From Eutypella sp. D-1 (lineage: Eukaryota; Ascomycota; Sordariomycetes; Xylariales; Diatrypaceae), in contig JAJTTP010000026.1 of the NCBI GenBank assembly GCA_023313575.1, positions 62,001 to 126,000 of the forward strand: a stretch of DNA of 64,000 nt. Reading direction: 5' to 3'. Shown in pieces: positions 22,626 through 33,902 of the stretch. How positions within the stretch are numbered: the stretch's first letter is position 1; every line of letters begins with the position of its first letter. The notes below the pieces were generated by a model. It worked only from the letters and a program-made list of their open reading frames with translations. It was not told where the DNA came from and did not search any database. Made by a program: the position numbers and the translations under genes.

Positions 22626-24533
22626 CTAAGCCGCTTGCAAATCATCAATGTAACCTAACGATGTCCTGTTCTCATCACACACCCTTGCAAACTCGAGGAG
22701 TAACCTCCAGACATATAACAACATGTCTTCCCTCCGCAGCACCTTGGCGCTCCAGGCGGTGCCCTGCTCAGCGAGGAAGCGCGCCGCATCGTCGCCGTTC
22801 CTGTCGCGGGTGAAGAAGTCGAGCACGGCATGCAGGTCCTGCAGGGTGTTGTCGAGGGGCGCGAAGTGCAACCAGGGGACGAGGCGGTCGTCGTGCCATT
22901 CGGCGTAGATGGTGGACTTGAGCGGTAGGGAGGTGGAGGAGAGGAAACCGCGGAAGCGGGCGCTGAAGCTGTTGCCGTCGACGTCGGGCATGAACTTGAA
23001 CTCATACTGCTCGGACATGGGGACGCTCTTGACCGTGGACATATACGGCAGCACGTAGGTGCAGTTAGAGTCGGCGGGGAAGCACAGGAGATCGACGAAT
23101 CCGGCGTTAGCGAATCCGTCCAACCAGGGACCGACCTTGAGCTCCTTTCTTCGTGGGAAGGTGTACTTGGCGAGGGGAGGCAGCTCGAAGGTCATGGCGC
23201 GGCCTCCGCTCCTCTCGACATCGGCGACGGTGGTACCGTTGAGCATCTCGACCAGACGGTGGCGCTGGAAGTGAAACCAATTCTCTTTCATGTTGCGCCC
23301 GCCGGATGCGACACCACGCCAGATCACGCCGGTCCTCTTGTGGTTCCAGGGCGGGCCGTGCGACGAGCCACCAGAGTAGAAAGGGTCGTCGGTCAGATAC
23401 ATAGCTCCGGGGATAAGGATCTCGTTGTTCATGGGCATCTTGGAGCCGCCGAAGAGGGGAATCAACTCCTGGCTAGTGGAAACGCTGACGGGCTCGATGA
23501 GGGACCCGTGCATCTCTCGCAAGTGGGGTTGGAGGCAGGGATCAATGGCGGCAGTGAAGTTGCGGACGTAACCCTGGTACTGATAATCGGGATCCCAGTC
23601 TTGTGGGAAGCTGGGCAGCGACTCGAAGTTTTCGAGCTGGGACACATTGCGCGACGGCGAGTCAGGCGCGCATGCAGCTCGCGCCAGGTCCCAGAGGCCA
23701 TGCCCCTCAGTCATCCATTTGGGCTCGTACAGTTTCGCCTCTCCTTTGGCGTCGACTTTCGCCACTGTGGTGTATTCGCTTACGACTTGTTCTGGGGGTA
23801 TCAGGGATCGGGATGAACGTTCAGCCGTAACGTACTCCCCGATCTTTTCCCAGGGAACCATCAGGCGCGACTCGTCCATGTAATTGATGGGCATATCAAC
23901 ATCGGGCAGGTGAGGAGCGGCCTCGGCGACAAGGGCGGTCCAGAGCTGTAACCAAGGGACCTTGTCTTCTACGTTCCCGACACCCTCAGCGGCGCCTTTT
24001 CTCACGCGTACGACGTGGTGCCATGAGGAGGCCCTCTCGACTATAGTCTCGGGGTCAAGGGCCCAAAAGGGGGCGAGGTCGGCATATATGCGATCGAAGA
24101 AGGATTCAACAATAACAGCGTCATGTTTGGAGGCGTATTTAAACCAGGCATCAAAGCCCGGCGGAGGGTGTCGCTGACGGCGCTCACGATAGCGCTCGGC
24201 GGCGGTGGGGAGGTCGAAACTCTGCTGGCGGATAAGAGCTTCGAAAGATTCGCGGGCATCGCTAATGAGCTGCTCGATAGGGTGGGTGATGGGATGAGTA
24301 GCATTAGGAGGTTCGGGTCGCCAGAGACTTTCGAGCAGCTTTTTATTGCCGTCTATTATGGTGGATCGATCGAGGCCGCTGAAGAGGAAGAGGCTAGAGA
24401 CAGCTATGGATATGATAAATGCTATAACACCGTATCGGAGTACAGCCTGCCACCGGAGAGAAGAATGAAGACGACCGCGCCTATCGGGCAGGCTGGGCAG
24501 GCTGTGCAGCCATGAATTAAGGCGTTTAGACAT
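22626..24533 (-). CDS. GT90 (CAP10-like) glycosyltransferase
   Basis: An intronless gene for a 635-residue type II membrane protein of glycosyltransferase family 90, related to cryptococcal capsule-associated CAP10 and fungal xylosyltransferase-like proteins. A single hydrophobic anchor (VIAFIISIAVSSLFLFSG, residues about 36-53) follows a short basic cytosolic N-terminus, as in Golgi enzymes. The luminal domain shows typical GT90 blocks: PWNHKRTGVIWRGVASGG, MPDVDGNSFSARFRGFLSS and LPLKSTIYAEWHDDRLVPW, followed by HFAPLDNTLQDLHAVLDFF. Length matches the family. The start is the first ATG ahead of the anchor. Acceptor glycan is unknown; cell-wall or secreted glycan synthesis is the likely role (family knowledge). 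Confidence 0.88.
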   Translation of the reverse strand: MSKRLNSWLHSLPSLPDRRGRLHSSLRWQAVLRYGVIAFIISIAVSSLFLFSGLDRSTIIDGNKKLLESLWRPEPPNATHPITHPIEQLISDARESFEALIRQQSFDLPTAAERYRERRQRHPPPGFDAWFKYASKHDAVIVESFFDRIYADLAPFWALDPETIVERASSWHHVVRVRKGAAEGVGNVEDKVPWLQLWTALVAEAAPHLPDVDMPINYMDESRLMVPWEKIGEYVTAERSSRSLIPPEQVVSEYTTVAKVDAKGEAKLYEPKWMTEGHGLWDLARAACAPDSPSRNVSQLENFESLPSFPQDWDPDYQYQGYVRNFTAAIDPCLQPHLREMHGSLIEPVSVSTSQELIPLFGGSKMPMNNEILIPGAMYLTDDPFYSGGSSHGPPWNHKRTGVIWRGVASGGRNMKENWFHFQRHRLVEMLNGTTVADVERSGGRAMTFELPPLAKYTFPRRKELKVGPWLDGFANAGFVDLLCFPADSNCTYVLPYMSTVKSVPMSEQYEFKFMPDVDGNSFSARFRGFLSSTSLPLKSTIYAEWHDDRLVPWLHFAPLDNTLQDLHAVLDFFTRDRNGDDAARFLAEQGTAWSAKVLRREDMLLYVWRLLLEFARVCDENRTSLGYIDDLQAA

Positions 24534-26637
24534 GAGGATGGGGGGACCTCAGGAGGCAATGGGGAGAGCAATCTGCTTTGCTATATGAGAGGAGTGATGT
24601 TAAGACATAAGGCGAATGCGAATGAACGCGAATGAATGTGAATGAATGCTCTGCTTTCTGTCTGAAGCGCTTCAACTTATTTTGCGATCACAATCGACAT
24701 AGAGCGTCATGGTGTCAAGTTCAGATGCTGTGCGGTGCAAGGAGGGGGTATGTAAAGGGGGGTTGGCGATCGCAAAGAATATTTTCGAATATTTCCCTTT
24801 AAAAAAGTGGGAAACGAATGAAAAGCAAAAAACGAAATGAGGAAAAAAAAGGGAAAAAAAGGAAAGAAGAGAATAGACTGTGAAGCTCGCAAGTGATAAA
24901 AGCGCGACAGACTGTATCGTCTTTCAGTGGGTTATATGTACACAACAAGGGCAAGGACGAGGGCGGACGGCGACGACGTTGGAGATGGTTAAGTCTAAGT
25001 GTAAGTCGTAGTAGTGCAAGTTGTGGTGGTGGTGCAAAAGGTGTTGCGCACCTGTCCTCCAGTCTGCATGTTTCCACTCTTCCAGGTAAGGTCCACGGGT
25101 TCTCTCCGACTATGTACCTACAATTATGTAGTTATACGGAGAGTATTACAGTGTACAAGAGGGAGGCAAAAAAAATTAAGCTTAAAAAAAGAAGAAGCCC
25201 AAAATGTTTTTTAATCTCAGAACTCTTACAGTCCCCGCCCGCTATCGTCCTGCTATGTACATAGAAATTGGGTACAAACCTTACCTAGGAAGTAGCATCC
25301 ATGTAATTTGACAATACATCGGCTAAAACGGAACTGGGGAATGTGGGTCCAATCCCAGATAATGGGTCCACTAATATCCACCTTACTACAGATACATGCA
25401 ATTTCTGACCAATGATGGGGCAAATTCAAGTATATGGGAAATCTGCACGCACTTCGAAATTTATTGCGAGATGCCTTTTTGGTATCGATATGGGGGGGCG
25501 CCAAGGGGCCAAGAGCCTGGCAAGGACATGGGGGAGCCTGGTCCTCCCATTCAAGTGGATGCTGGCCTAGTAAGCTTTTAAACGAGTTTACCTTCTTAAG
25601 CGGCTAAATTCTTTAAAAGCGGTATTCTTTTATCAAAGTATTGTGCTATATCAGTGATGATAAGCCGTACTATGTATGTATCCCCTATCCGCCAAGACAG
25701 TTCTTGCAGACAAGCTGAGGGCCTGGCAACCAATCAGCTCAATATCAGCTTTCCAAGAAATGGATGGTGTGCTTCATGGCATTCGTCTTTACAGAGGATC
25801 TGCATCAGGCAGCCCCACCTCATCACGATCACTTGCACTTGTAACTGCACCCGGACAAGAATTGAAATCAAAGGGGGTTTATGTGCTGCGTGTTTTAAAT
25901 CCTTAGGGTAACATGCCGTTCCAGGCCGTTATATATGCCTTGTTATGCCCACACCTCTCCTGTAATACAGATAAGATAATAAGATAGAGAGAATGGGAGA
26001 ATATATATTGTTGCCGAAAAAATGTCCGGTGGTGAGACTGGCCAAGTCCACATGTCCCGACCACTAAACGCCGGGTGCCTATGCGTCCAACGTGTACAAT
26101 AAGCCGCTAAAGGGAGGAACAAACCCCCTACGCCGACCAGATAGAAATATATACAAATGCACCCAGTTCAGACCGGAATCGAAGTCATGTTCAGACTCAC
26201 TCACTACGTAGCCTGCCTGCGCCCGGTATCCTCGTCGACCTTGGTGACATCATGACTCTTCCAATTCCATGATCATGTCGAGAGTAAAGCCACATCCACC
26301 GGCTTCGTATATACAACGGATGGGCTTATAATGAAGAAAATAACAACACCACCAACCAGAGGAAAACCCATCCCCTCTTTGCCCTCTGCGTGTTGGCAGG
26401 TAGAGCAACTATATGGTGCTGTGTATCCCCATAATATGATCTGTAGCCAATGAGGGATAATTGAACCCGTCTCCTTGCTCTACCGAGGAGGAAGTTCGTA
26501 AAAAATGTGTGCGTGTGTATTGTGTATATATGTGTCGAAAAATATTGAGCATCGGGCACCGCCCGCATCATAAGGGGAAAGCCGACATTCCCTCAAACCC
26601 GACGCCAGAACCTCAAATGGCGGACGAGACCTTATAT
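24534..26637. other. Intergenic spacer with A-rich tracts
   Basis: About 2.1 kb. Purine-rich/A-rich tracts occur at about 24801-24872 and 25168-25190. A 77-residue ATG-started open frame at 25676-25906 is listed separately. The stretch 25910-26637 probably holds the 3' UTR of the photoreceptor gene. Nothing else is supported. Confidence 0.35.
25676..25906 (+). CDS. Possible small unrecognised ORF
   Basis: An ATG-started frame of 76 residues with a mixed, protein-like composition (for example KLRAWQPISSISAFQEM, then RLYRGSASGS and GVYVLRVLNP). I recognise no family and see no intron signals that would extend it. A second frame is also open here, which weakens the case. It could be a small gene, an exon of an unseen gene, a decayed fragment or chance. 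Confidence 0.2.
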   Translation: MYPLSAKTVLADKLRAWQPISSISAFQEMDGVLHGIRLYRGSASGSPTSSRSLALVTAPGQELKSKGVYVLRVLNP

Positions 26638-28822
26638 TCAAAGCCCAGCTTTCGGCGCGAGGATGAGGACGACCCACTGGACGTCACCGTTCGCATCCTT
26701 CAGGGGCGTCCAGTGACTCATGAGTTTCTCCTGTCTCCAGCCCTTAGCCATCTTGCGCTCGAGCTTGTCGCCGGAGCCGGAGCGGAAGTGTTCGAAGTCC
26801 GGGGGCGCCGCCGAGGAGCCCGGGCGGCTATGGCCGTGGGTGTGGGCGAGACGGCTGGGCCGGCGGGCGCCGAAGAAGGCGAATCGGCTGCGGTCGATCA
26901 GCATCTCGAGGCTGACTGGTCTGCCGAACTCGACGCGCTCCCGCACCAGGGATTTGAAGGACTTCGTGATCGACGGCGAGTGGGCGTAGTCCTCGAGCAC
27001 CTGGAAGATGCCCAATCCCCTGATGTCGCCGCGCATCGGCAGTAGCTCGGCCGCCGCCTCCGAGTGGTATGCCACGTGCAGCTTGAGGGACGGCCTCTTT
27101 CGGGGGCCCACAGTCGGCGTTGGCTGCCTCTGGATCGCGTACGCCGCGCCGAATTGGTCGCAGCTGAGCACGAAGTAGTGGGTATAGACCGACGGGATCG
27201 TCGGTGCCTGGGCGCGCGGCAGGTGATCCTGCGCAAATAGTCTAATACCTCGACTGCCCAGGTCAGCTTTGCGCGGGAACTTGTCTGTTATGGGTGGCGG
27301 GGACGAGGGACTGGGCTGGCCCTTGCGGAACTGGTGGAGGAAGTTGGTTCGCGAATTTGACCTCACGGACCCCTCCCTGCTCAACGAGGCGTCGTCTCTT
27401 TCCCATGGTCTATCTGAGCGACCGTCTGCCTCCGAGGACACCGTGCTCCCCGCAGTCGAATTTGCCTCTGCTGGCAGGTTGGGGTTATGGCCACGGTTCA
27501 GGATCCGCATAAGGTCTCTCTGGCTGGTGACTGGTTCGGAAACATCGACCTGGGCCCCAAGCCAGTGGCGTAGCCGGCCGTGCTGGTCTCGCAAAGGAAA
27601 CAAGGTAAGCAGATTCCAAAAGGCTTCTCCATCTCGTCGGTAGTTCACGATGAGCTCCGAAATCTCCCTCCCCTCTTTCAGGCCCGTGTTGATCCGGGAG
27701 ATAGTAGCCTTGTCGGTAGACGGGCCCTGAAGAAACCTACACGTCCGTGAAATAATTTCTGGCAAACGGCACCCTGTGATTGCGGCGAAGGCGTCTGAGG
27801 CCGCCGTGATGGCACCGTCCTGCGGGGAGGCTGCGCTGATGCAGAAGCTTTCACCCAAACCGGGATATTCTAGCTTGGGTGAGCCGATGCCGCTTGTGCC
27901 ACTCGAGAGCGCAATAGAAGCGCAGTATGTGAACTGTGCCTGGACGAAACCAGGAAAGGCTTCCCTCGCGAGGCGATTCCTAACGTGGCGAGTAGCCTCG
28001 AGGAAAATCGACTCCATACTAGGTAGTATCGTATGCGCCATGCGTTTGATGTCCGTATTCAGCTGTCGGGACAGCATCGGCGGAAGGCCGAGGGGATTCC
28101 TCGCAGAGGGCGAGGTGAAAGATGCCGCCATGCTCGTCAAGGCTGAGGTCACATCGTCCGTGGCGCTATTGTACTCTTGCACCTGCATTGAATTGAAACA
28201 TCAACAAATGTCCTCGTGAATTATATTGATGGCAGCAGCAGACATCTGACAACAGGGAGGGCAGCACTTGACAAACCTTCATCAAAAACTCAATATTCTC
28301 CTCGCAGCCATATTCTTCGCAATACCTCAATAATTGACGAGATATAGCCGGGTTGTCTAACGACATTTGAAAGGCGCCCTGCCCCAGAAAGTCCGAGAAT
28401 GCCCGCCGAGGCTGGGTCCAGGTCTCCGACGACAAGCTCTCATCCCCGCGGGAACTCTCCGAGCAGGTTTCGGTCAGGTCTCCGGCTTCCTCTTCAAAGA
28501 CTGCCGCGTGATGCGACACAGCAGAGGTCGACGAGGGCGGCCTCGCAGGACCGCTGTTCTGATAGTTGATGTACTGCTGGAGGGCAGCTTCACTAGTATG
28601 AAAGGCGTAACCCGAGTTACTTCTGAGGCGCAGAGTAACGCGATTCGGTCGCTGCGGTTGTGGATGTTGGGTCACGGATGAGGGTGTCACAGATCGAATA
28701 GGGGGGTCGACGGCCAAGGAAGTATGGCCGTTCGGTAGAGAGGCGATGCTACGTCTATGAGGTTCCATCTCCGCAGGATGCGGAGGGGAGACGTCGGGTC
28801 CGCTCAGCACCACCGAATCCAT
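26638..28822 (-). CDS. RGS-LOV blue-light photoreceptor (BcLOV4 type)
   Basis: About 696 residues, two exons: 28822-28277 and 28182-26638 (donor GTTTGT, acceptor GCAG, phase 0). The N-terminus has an RGS (regulator of G-protein signalling) region starting near residue 140 (FSDFLGQGAF, then ISRQLLRYCEEYGCEENIEFLMK) and running to about 270. A LOV/PAS domain follows at about 295-405. The photoactive motif reads SRTCRFLQG, with the adduct-forming Cys at about residue 330. The Asn before the Cys in the consensus GxNCRFLQ is Thr here. Flavin contacts are kept: NYRRDG, FWN and GAQVDV. The C-terminal ~290 residues contain basic, Ser/Pro-rich linkers and a further conserved-looking block. Proteins of this architecture, such as Botrytis BcLOV4, bind anionic membrane lipids on blue-light illumination. 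The protein should therefore act as a light-gated, membrane-recruited RGS. Confidence 0.88.
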
Positions 28823-30047
28823 GGTTTCTTCATTCCTCGACCGCTATCTCTTGTGCAACGTAGTAGGTGAATAAATAGTTTGCTGCCAATATTGTCGAGG
28901 TTGTCGACAGGATGGCACTGATGAGAGGCCAGCATAAAAGAGAACTTGAAACAACATCTTGGCGTCGTATAACATCGTCTAGAACCACCAGCACAGTCGA
29001 GAACCGCTATGAGAAATGTCAGCGGAGGCGTTGGTTGGCCACTTTGCGAGCTGGACGCGCAAATAGCAGGCACAGAGTCGAGTTCCAATGAGATCTCGAA
29101 GCCTCACTAGTGAAACTGGGGCAATCCTCCAAAGTCCAGGTTGGGAATACTCTAGATCGGTAGCCGAAATAGCGCGACGCTACCTATCGTAATTCGCCCA
29201 CCCTCGTAGAATGGACCCTAGAATGGTGAGGGATACAAGTGGAGCGCGGAATATTTTGTCTAGCACGGTTGGCATGATACTGCTTCTGGTTGCTCCATAA
29301 CAGATGTGCCAGCGGGCGAAAATATGGCCATTGTCCGATTGTGCGATTTTGATCGTGTAAAATTATCAAATAGTAGATATGTCGGCGTTGGCGTAGTTCA
29401 CGGCGCACCCGAACATGAGAGCGCCGCGCCCCAGCATTCGGCTCGGACCCCTAACGTTCTGGAAGTCTGTCCTGAACCCCAATCATACGATCCTTAAGGT
29501 ATGATCCCGGCATTGCTGGACCCAGGTCCAACCATTTACTGGGTAACACCCTATTCCACATACTAGCGGCCCCGAAAGGCGATTTAGTACAATCCGCCTC
29601 GTTGGGACAATCTCAATATTCGAAATCGCGGTTACAAAAATCCCATTATTTGAACCCCTGCTGGAAACCCTGTTCGTAGGGCATTCGTGCACTGTGTTCG
29701 ACCAAAAAGTCCGAGCGGTGGGGGTCTTGAGTTCAATCTAACTAACTGTGACTAGACTCCGGTCACGTACTGCATAGCTGGTAAGCAATCGGGCAATGCG
29801 ATGGAAGCCTGGGTGGCCAGAAGACAACTGTTCCAAATGGAGGGGACGAAAGGGCAGGGAAATACCTTGCTATCATCTTCATGCATTTGAAAAATAATCA
29901 GTCGCAACAGCTAGGAGATGTTGATCACTGGCGATTGATCCACGACAAGTAGACGTCCCTTTTCATATATACTAAGACGATTGGGGCGCTAACTGTGGCT
30001 GAGATAGCCGGATCGATCGAGGACGTCGCGCTGGATATTGTTCCTGG
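28823..30047. other. Intergenic spacer
   Basis: About 1.2 kb upstream of the photoreceptor gene, holding its promoter and the 3' UTR of the exonuclease gene. Short frames only. I found no clear light-response element by eye. Confidence 0.4.
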
Positions 30048-31729
30048 CTACTCGGGCGCTGGTTCCTGACGTTTTCGTATAATCTCGGCCTCCTTGCCCT
30101 TTCGCCACTCGCAGGATTCAACAAACTCGCAGGAGCGGCACTTGTACGTCTCCTCGATGGGGACGCCTTCGGCTTTCCTGCTCCCCCGCCACCACTCAAG
30201 ATTCCGCTTCAGATACCCATCCAGCGCTTCAGGGTCGTTAGGAAACGAATTATTTCCAATAATCCGGCCGTCGTCGCGGTGACGATATTGTACTGCAAGA
30301 AGGTCGCCTATCGTATCGGCGCCTTGTGGGAAGGTCTCTCGTATCTCGGCTTTGAGTAGGGGAATCAACTGTTCGATAGATCGGTACCTTATGAGCTCAG
30401 ATGGAGGGTCTTCCTGTGATGGCCCATCTGAGCCTGGTCCACCGACATCGGGTCCGTAGCGCGGGGATCGCGGCGTCGAGGGTGAGTTCTGAGAATCGGA
30501 ATCGGCGTCATCGAAGACCTCATCATGGAGGTCACCAATCTGGGTCATGAACGCGTCCGAGAACCGGGCTTGAGGGTTGAGGCCGTAGCGGGCGATGATG
30601 GCAGAATAGTCTGTTTTTTCGGATGCCATGTCACTCAAAAGGCGGTGATATAGAAATAGCTGGACCCTGGCCGGCCGCAAAGCCGCGCCGGAAGGAAGTC
30701 TCGTGGATGCCCGCGTTTTGATGTCGGTCAAGTAGACTACCCTACGATGCGGCTGGAAATAAACAGCAATAGACGGCTGAGGTTTTGAGCCGCTGGCGGC
30801 CTCTCCCTGAGACGACTGGGCATGCAGCTCCTCCTCGAAGGCGAGGTTTGGGCACGTGTAACTAACTTCATCAATGACACCGTTGGTAACTTCGCCGTAA
30901 AGTGTCCCCCAGACTTCAAGCTCCCTCGTCATACCAGTGTCGCGGAGGGTCCTCAATCCCTGGATTAGATTCCATATTCGCAAAGCAAATGCCTCCTCCT
31001 TGACAGCCACGCGGACCTGAATTGTAGTGTGGACCTGATCCTCGAGGGTCTGGTGGACCTTGGTCCCGCCTCGCATGGCGGGAGTCCTCGTCTTTTTCCC
31101 GCCGGGAAGGCGGGTCAGCGTGTACCAGTACTGCATCTCGCACCAGGCCCCCGAGGACAGGTCGCTGACGGTCAGGGGCTTCCTAGGGAATGACCGAAAC
31201 CTCTCCAATGGTGAACGACCATTGTTCGCTGGCGGCTTGTTAGGAGCCGGTACGGCAGTCTGGATCGCTTCAGACTCGAAGCCTGCCAATGCACGGCTTA
31301 CTAGGTACTATTAGTCAGTCAACACAGTGTCTCTTTGTGGAGATTTAAGTGCTACAGCACGAGGAACTCACGATCTGGGTAGCTGACAACATCATGTGAT
31401 TCGAATGCAGGAAGATAGACGTCAGGACTATGGGACCTCGCGCCGTGTATAGGCGCGGGCATCTTGGCCGCGCCATATGGTATAGTCTGGGGGGCATCAG
31501 GCTGGGCTGAAGACGGAGTAGATATCTGATGCTGAGTAGCGTGCACTTCAGCGCTGGTTGGGACAGCAGCAGGATCATCTCCCAAGTCTCGCAGCAGTTG
31601 ATTCACAATATCCTCCTCTTCTTCGGAGAAATCAGAGCCATAATCGCTATCCTGAGCTGTGTGGGAGAAACGCCGACCGGCTTCTGCAGGCAGTGGCTTC
31701 AGGCCGGAGGTGGAGGTGAGAGTTGTCAT
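30048..31729 (-). CDS. EXO5: Exonuclease V, mitochondrial (EXO5/Dem1 family)
   Basis: A single-strand DNA exonuclease with a PD-(D/E)XK nuclease core and an iron-sulphur cluster, needed for mitochondrial DNA maintenance in yeast and for repair in other eukaryotes. About 536 residues, exons 31729-31372 and 31300-30048. An acidic, low-complexity N-terminus (SDYGSDFSEEEEDIV) precedes the conserved core: LTVSDLSSGAWCEMQYWY, GGTKVHQTLEDQVH, GVIDEVSY with the catalytic Asp region, and VYLTDIKTRAS with the catalytic Asp/Lys. The four cluster cysteines are visible: one in GAWCEM and three in CRSCEFVESC near the C-terminus. The start is the first ATG of the long frame. It is divergent from the F-box gene across 787 bp. 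Confidence 0.88.
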
Positions 31730-32516
31730 GTTTTTTATACTGTATAAGAATGTATAACGACGACTAAAAAAGTGAGAATGTCAGGGTCAGCCTGTCATGT
31801 GTCATTCAATTGACCAACCGAAATAGAACAACTGGTACATGAGGGGTTCCGAGGTCATCGTCGTTCTGCAATTCAGCAGCTATAAGTTGAGAAAATCAAG
31901 GATAAAAAGCATAACTAATAAGTAAAGTAGTAAACAATTGTACATGAAAAAAAAAAATAAGCCACCTAGGCATAAATGAGTTGAGGCGCACTTGCCGTCA
32001 CTTTCGAGCCCAATAGATGACGCGGGTCTATCCTGAGAGCCCAATCGCGTTATCACGTGCGAATAACTACAATGCCATTCATATAAGATAGTGACTGCCT
32101 AATAAGATTGTGGCGCAAGTTCCTTTCACCATAGCGATAAAGCGCATATATGCACGTATGCTACAATCGAGGCATTATTGCCACAATATCTCTTTATCCC
32201 TCCTTGCCCCTATTCTTATCCTGGTGCCTGGCCCAAGCTGCCGCCACCTAGGCTGTATTGCCTTGTTAGTACGAACCAATCAAATAATCCCATCCTCAAG
32301 CCGGACACGGTCTCTTCCTCGACGACGTAGTCATAGTATAGCGTCAAGGGACTCAAGGCAGCAGAGTGTGAAACAGACATAAGTATTACGTTGGCAGCAA
32401 GGCTTGCAACTTGGCATCGTCGTGGTTCTAGCTCAAGTACGCACTAACTAGGTGGCTAAGTCAACCATTGTCAACCCTCAGCGTGCACAAGCTTTCTTTC
32501 AACAACAGGCCAAACC
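31730..32516. promoter_or_regulatory. Divergent intergenic region, EXO5 / F-box gene
   Basis: 787 bp between two divergent start codons. A-rich patch at about 31945-31960. No specific site identified. Confidence 0.35.
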
Positions 32517-33177
32517 ATGGGTGTCAACGACGGCTGCGGCGACGTAGACCTTATTCAGCGTCAAAACGACTCTGCTGGGGGCGGGGTCTCTATGAAACCT
32601 CCTGTTACACTCACCGATCTACCTCCTGAGCTGCACCTCGCCATCAGTCAGCGACTCACCTACCCGGATGCGCTCTCCCTGAAGCATACGTCGCGCGCAT
32701 TCTTCTACCTCGTCGACACCGGCGTCAAGTTGAAAGTGGCATGGCTGGTGGAACGCCATACCCTGCATCTGGAGTGTCCCAATGACCGCTGTTGCGATCT
32801 ACGGAGCGACCTGCAGTTTTGTAAGGGTAGTGTCAGGTGAGTATACTCTGTGCACCGACTGCTCCCCGCTTTCGCGAACCAGGACCCTTCTCCTCGGGGT
32901 CTAGCTGATATGCTTTCCCAGGCTTCTCATGCAGCGGCGTCGCGAACATGTCGAGTGCGAGTCGCGCCCGGGCTTGGGTTGCCTTGTATACGGGACCGAT
33001 TCGTGTACCCACCCGAAAAGGCTGCGGCGGCGCTATACGTGGTGGTTGCGCACCCATTTCACCGTAGAGCTCTGGTGGATCTTATTGTCGCTGATACCCG
33101 TACTATTCGGAATGTTTTGGATGGCGAGGACAGCAAACTCAACCCGGGTATCCCAATCTACTGAGCCTCATCTATGA
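32517..33177 (+). CDS. Small F-box protein with C-terminal membrane segment
   Basis: A 191-residue protein from two exons, 32517-32836 and 32922-33177 (GTGAGT...CCCAG). The F-box lies at about residues 32-70 (TDLPPELHLAISQRL, then DALSLKHTSRAFFYLVD) and should bind Skp1 in an SCF ubiquitin ligase. A cysteine-rich stretch follows, with CPNDRCC, CESRPGLGC and TDSC. The C-terminus has a tryptophan-rich hydrophobic stretch (VELWWILLSLIPVLFGMFWM), which looks like a tail anchor. No substrate-binding repeat is present. I read it as a membrane-tethered F-box protein; the membrane part is inferred from hydrophobicity only. Confidence 0.7.
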
Positions 33178-33494
33178 TTTATCTTCACGGGGCGCTACGG
33201 CATAATAAGCCAAGCACTCTCTAATTCGAAACAAGCAAGTGGACAAGGCAGGAGATTCCACAACCATCATGCGGGGAACCTAGAAGATATTGGGAAATAA
33301 AGTGTACTCGGTATTTGTACGATAGAATATAATGCTTATAGACAGCCTCAGTCACACAATATATACACGCTAATATGTTGCAAATCATCCACAATCCTAG
33401 CGACTAACGGCGCTCTCACTTTGCCGGTCTCTCTTTACCCCTAGTTTCCGTTCCTTCCAGTTCGCCGTGTTGCATATTTTTCGGGTGAAAAGCT
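33178..33494. other. Convergent 3' spacer
   Basis: 317 bp between convergent genes. No feature is seen beyond the presumed 3' UTRs. Confidence 0.4.
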
Positions 33495-33902
33495 CTAGCA
33501 GCCCGACTCGCCCTCCGCTGAAGAAATAAAAGGGACTTGGCCGATATCGTTGCTGTTCCAGTCGACTTCGTGCACGTCGGGTTTCCAAGGGTCGGCGATA
33601 CCGGGATAGTTGACGGCGAAGCGTTCGAGGCCCTCTTCGAGGCTGGCGCCCCAGCCCTCGTCGCAGCTGAACATGCGACCACTGACGGTTTTGAGGTCGT
33701 CCCGGTTGCTCGTCTTGATCGAGCAGACTGGATCCAGTTTGGCCTTGTCCTTGGTTGGTCCTGGCTGGATGATGGCCTCGAAGACGGTCCCGTCCGGCAT
33801 CGCCGCGTAGTAGTTGAACATCTGCCAGGAGAGGCACTCAGCCGCGGCCGAAGAGGCGAAGTACACGGCAGCGGCCGCGAAGACGGACTTAGCAGAGAAC
33901 AT
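33495..33902 (-). CDS. Small secreted cysteine-containing protein
   Basis: A single-exon gene for 135 residues. I chose the ATG at 33902 because it begins a clear signal peptide (MFSAKSVFAAAAVYFASSAAA, cleavage likely before ECLSW). The frame stays open further upstream to 34070, but that extension is not signal-like. The mature part of about 114 residues contains four cysteines (in ECLSW, DPVCSI, MFSCDEG and the terminal ESGC), consistent with two disulphides. It has no recognised domain. It could be an effector-like or cell-wall-associated secreted protein. A TATATAAA sequence lies about 120-130 bp upstream on the same strand. Confidence 0.6.
   Translation of the reverse strand: MFSAKSVFAAAAVYFASSAAAECLSWQMFNYYAAMPDGTVFEAIIQPGPTKDKAKLDPVCSIKTSNRDDLKTVSGRMFSCDEGWGASLEEGLERFAVNYPGIADPWKPDVHEVDWNSNDIGQVPFISSAEGESGC

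Noticed and set aside
23059..24515. Plus-strand frames up to 185 codons
   Set aside because: Antisense to the GT90 coding sequence, with no independent support.
26461..28219. Several plus-strand open frames of 70-190 codons
   Set aside because: They lie antisense to the GC-rich RGS-LOV exons and show no motif; they are shadows of the real gene.
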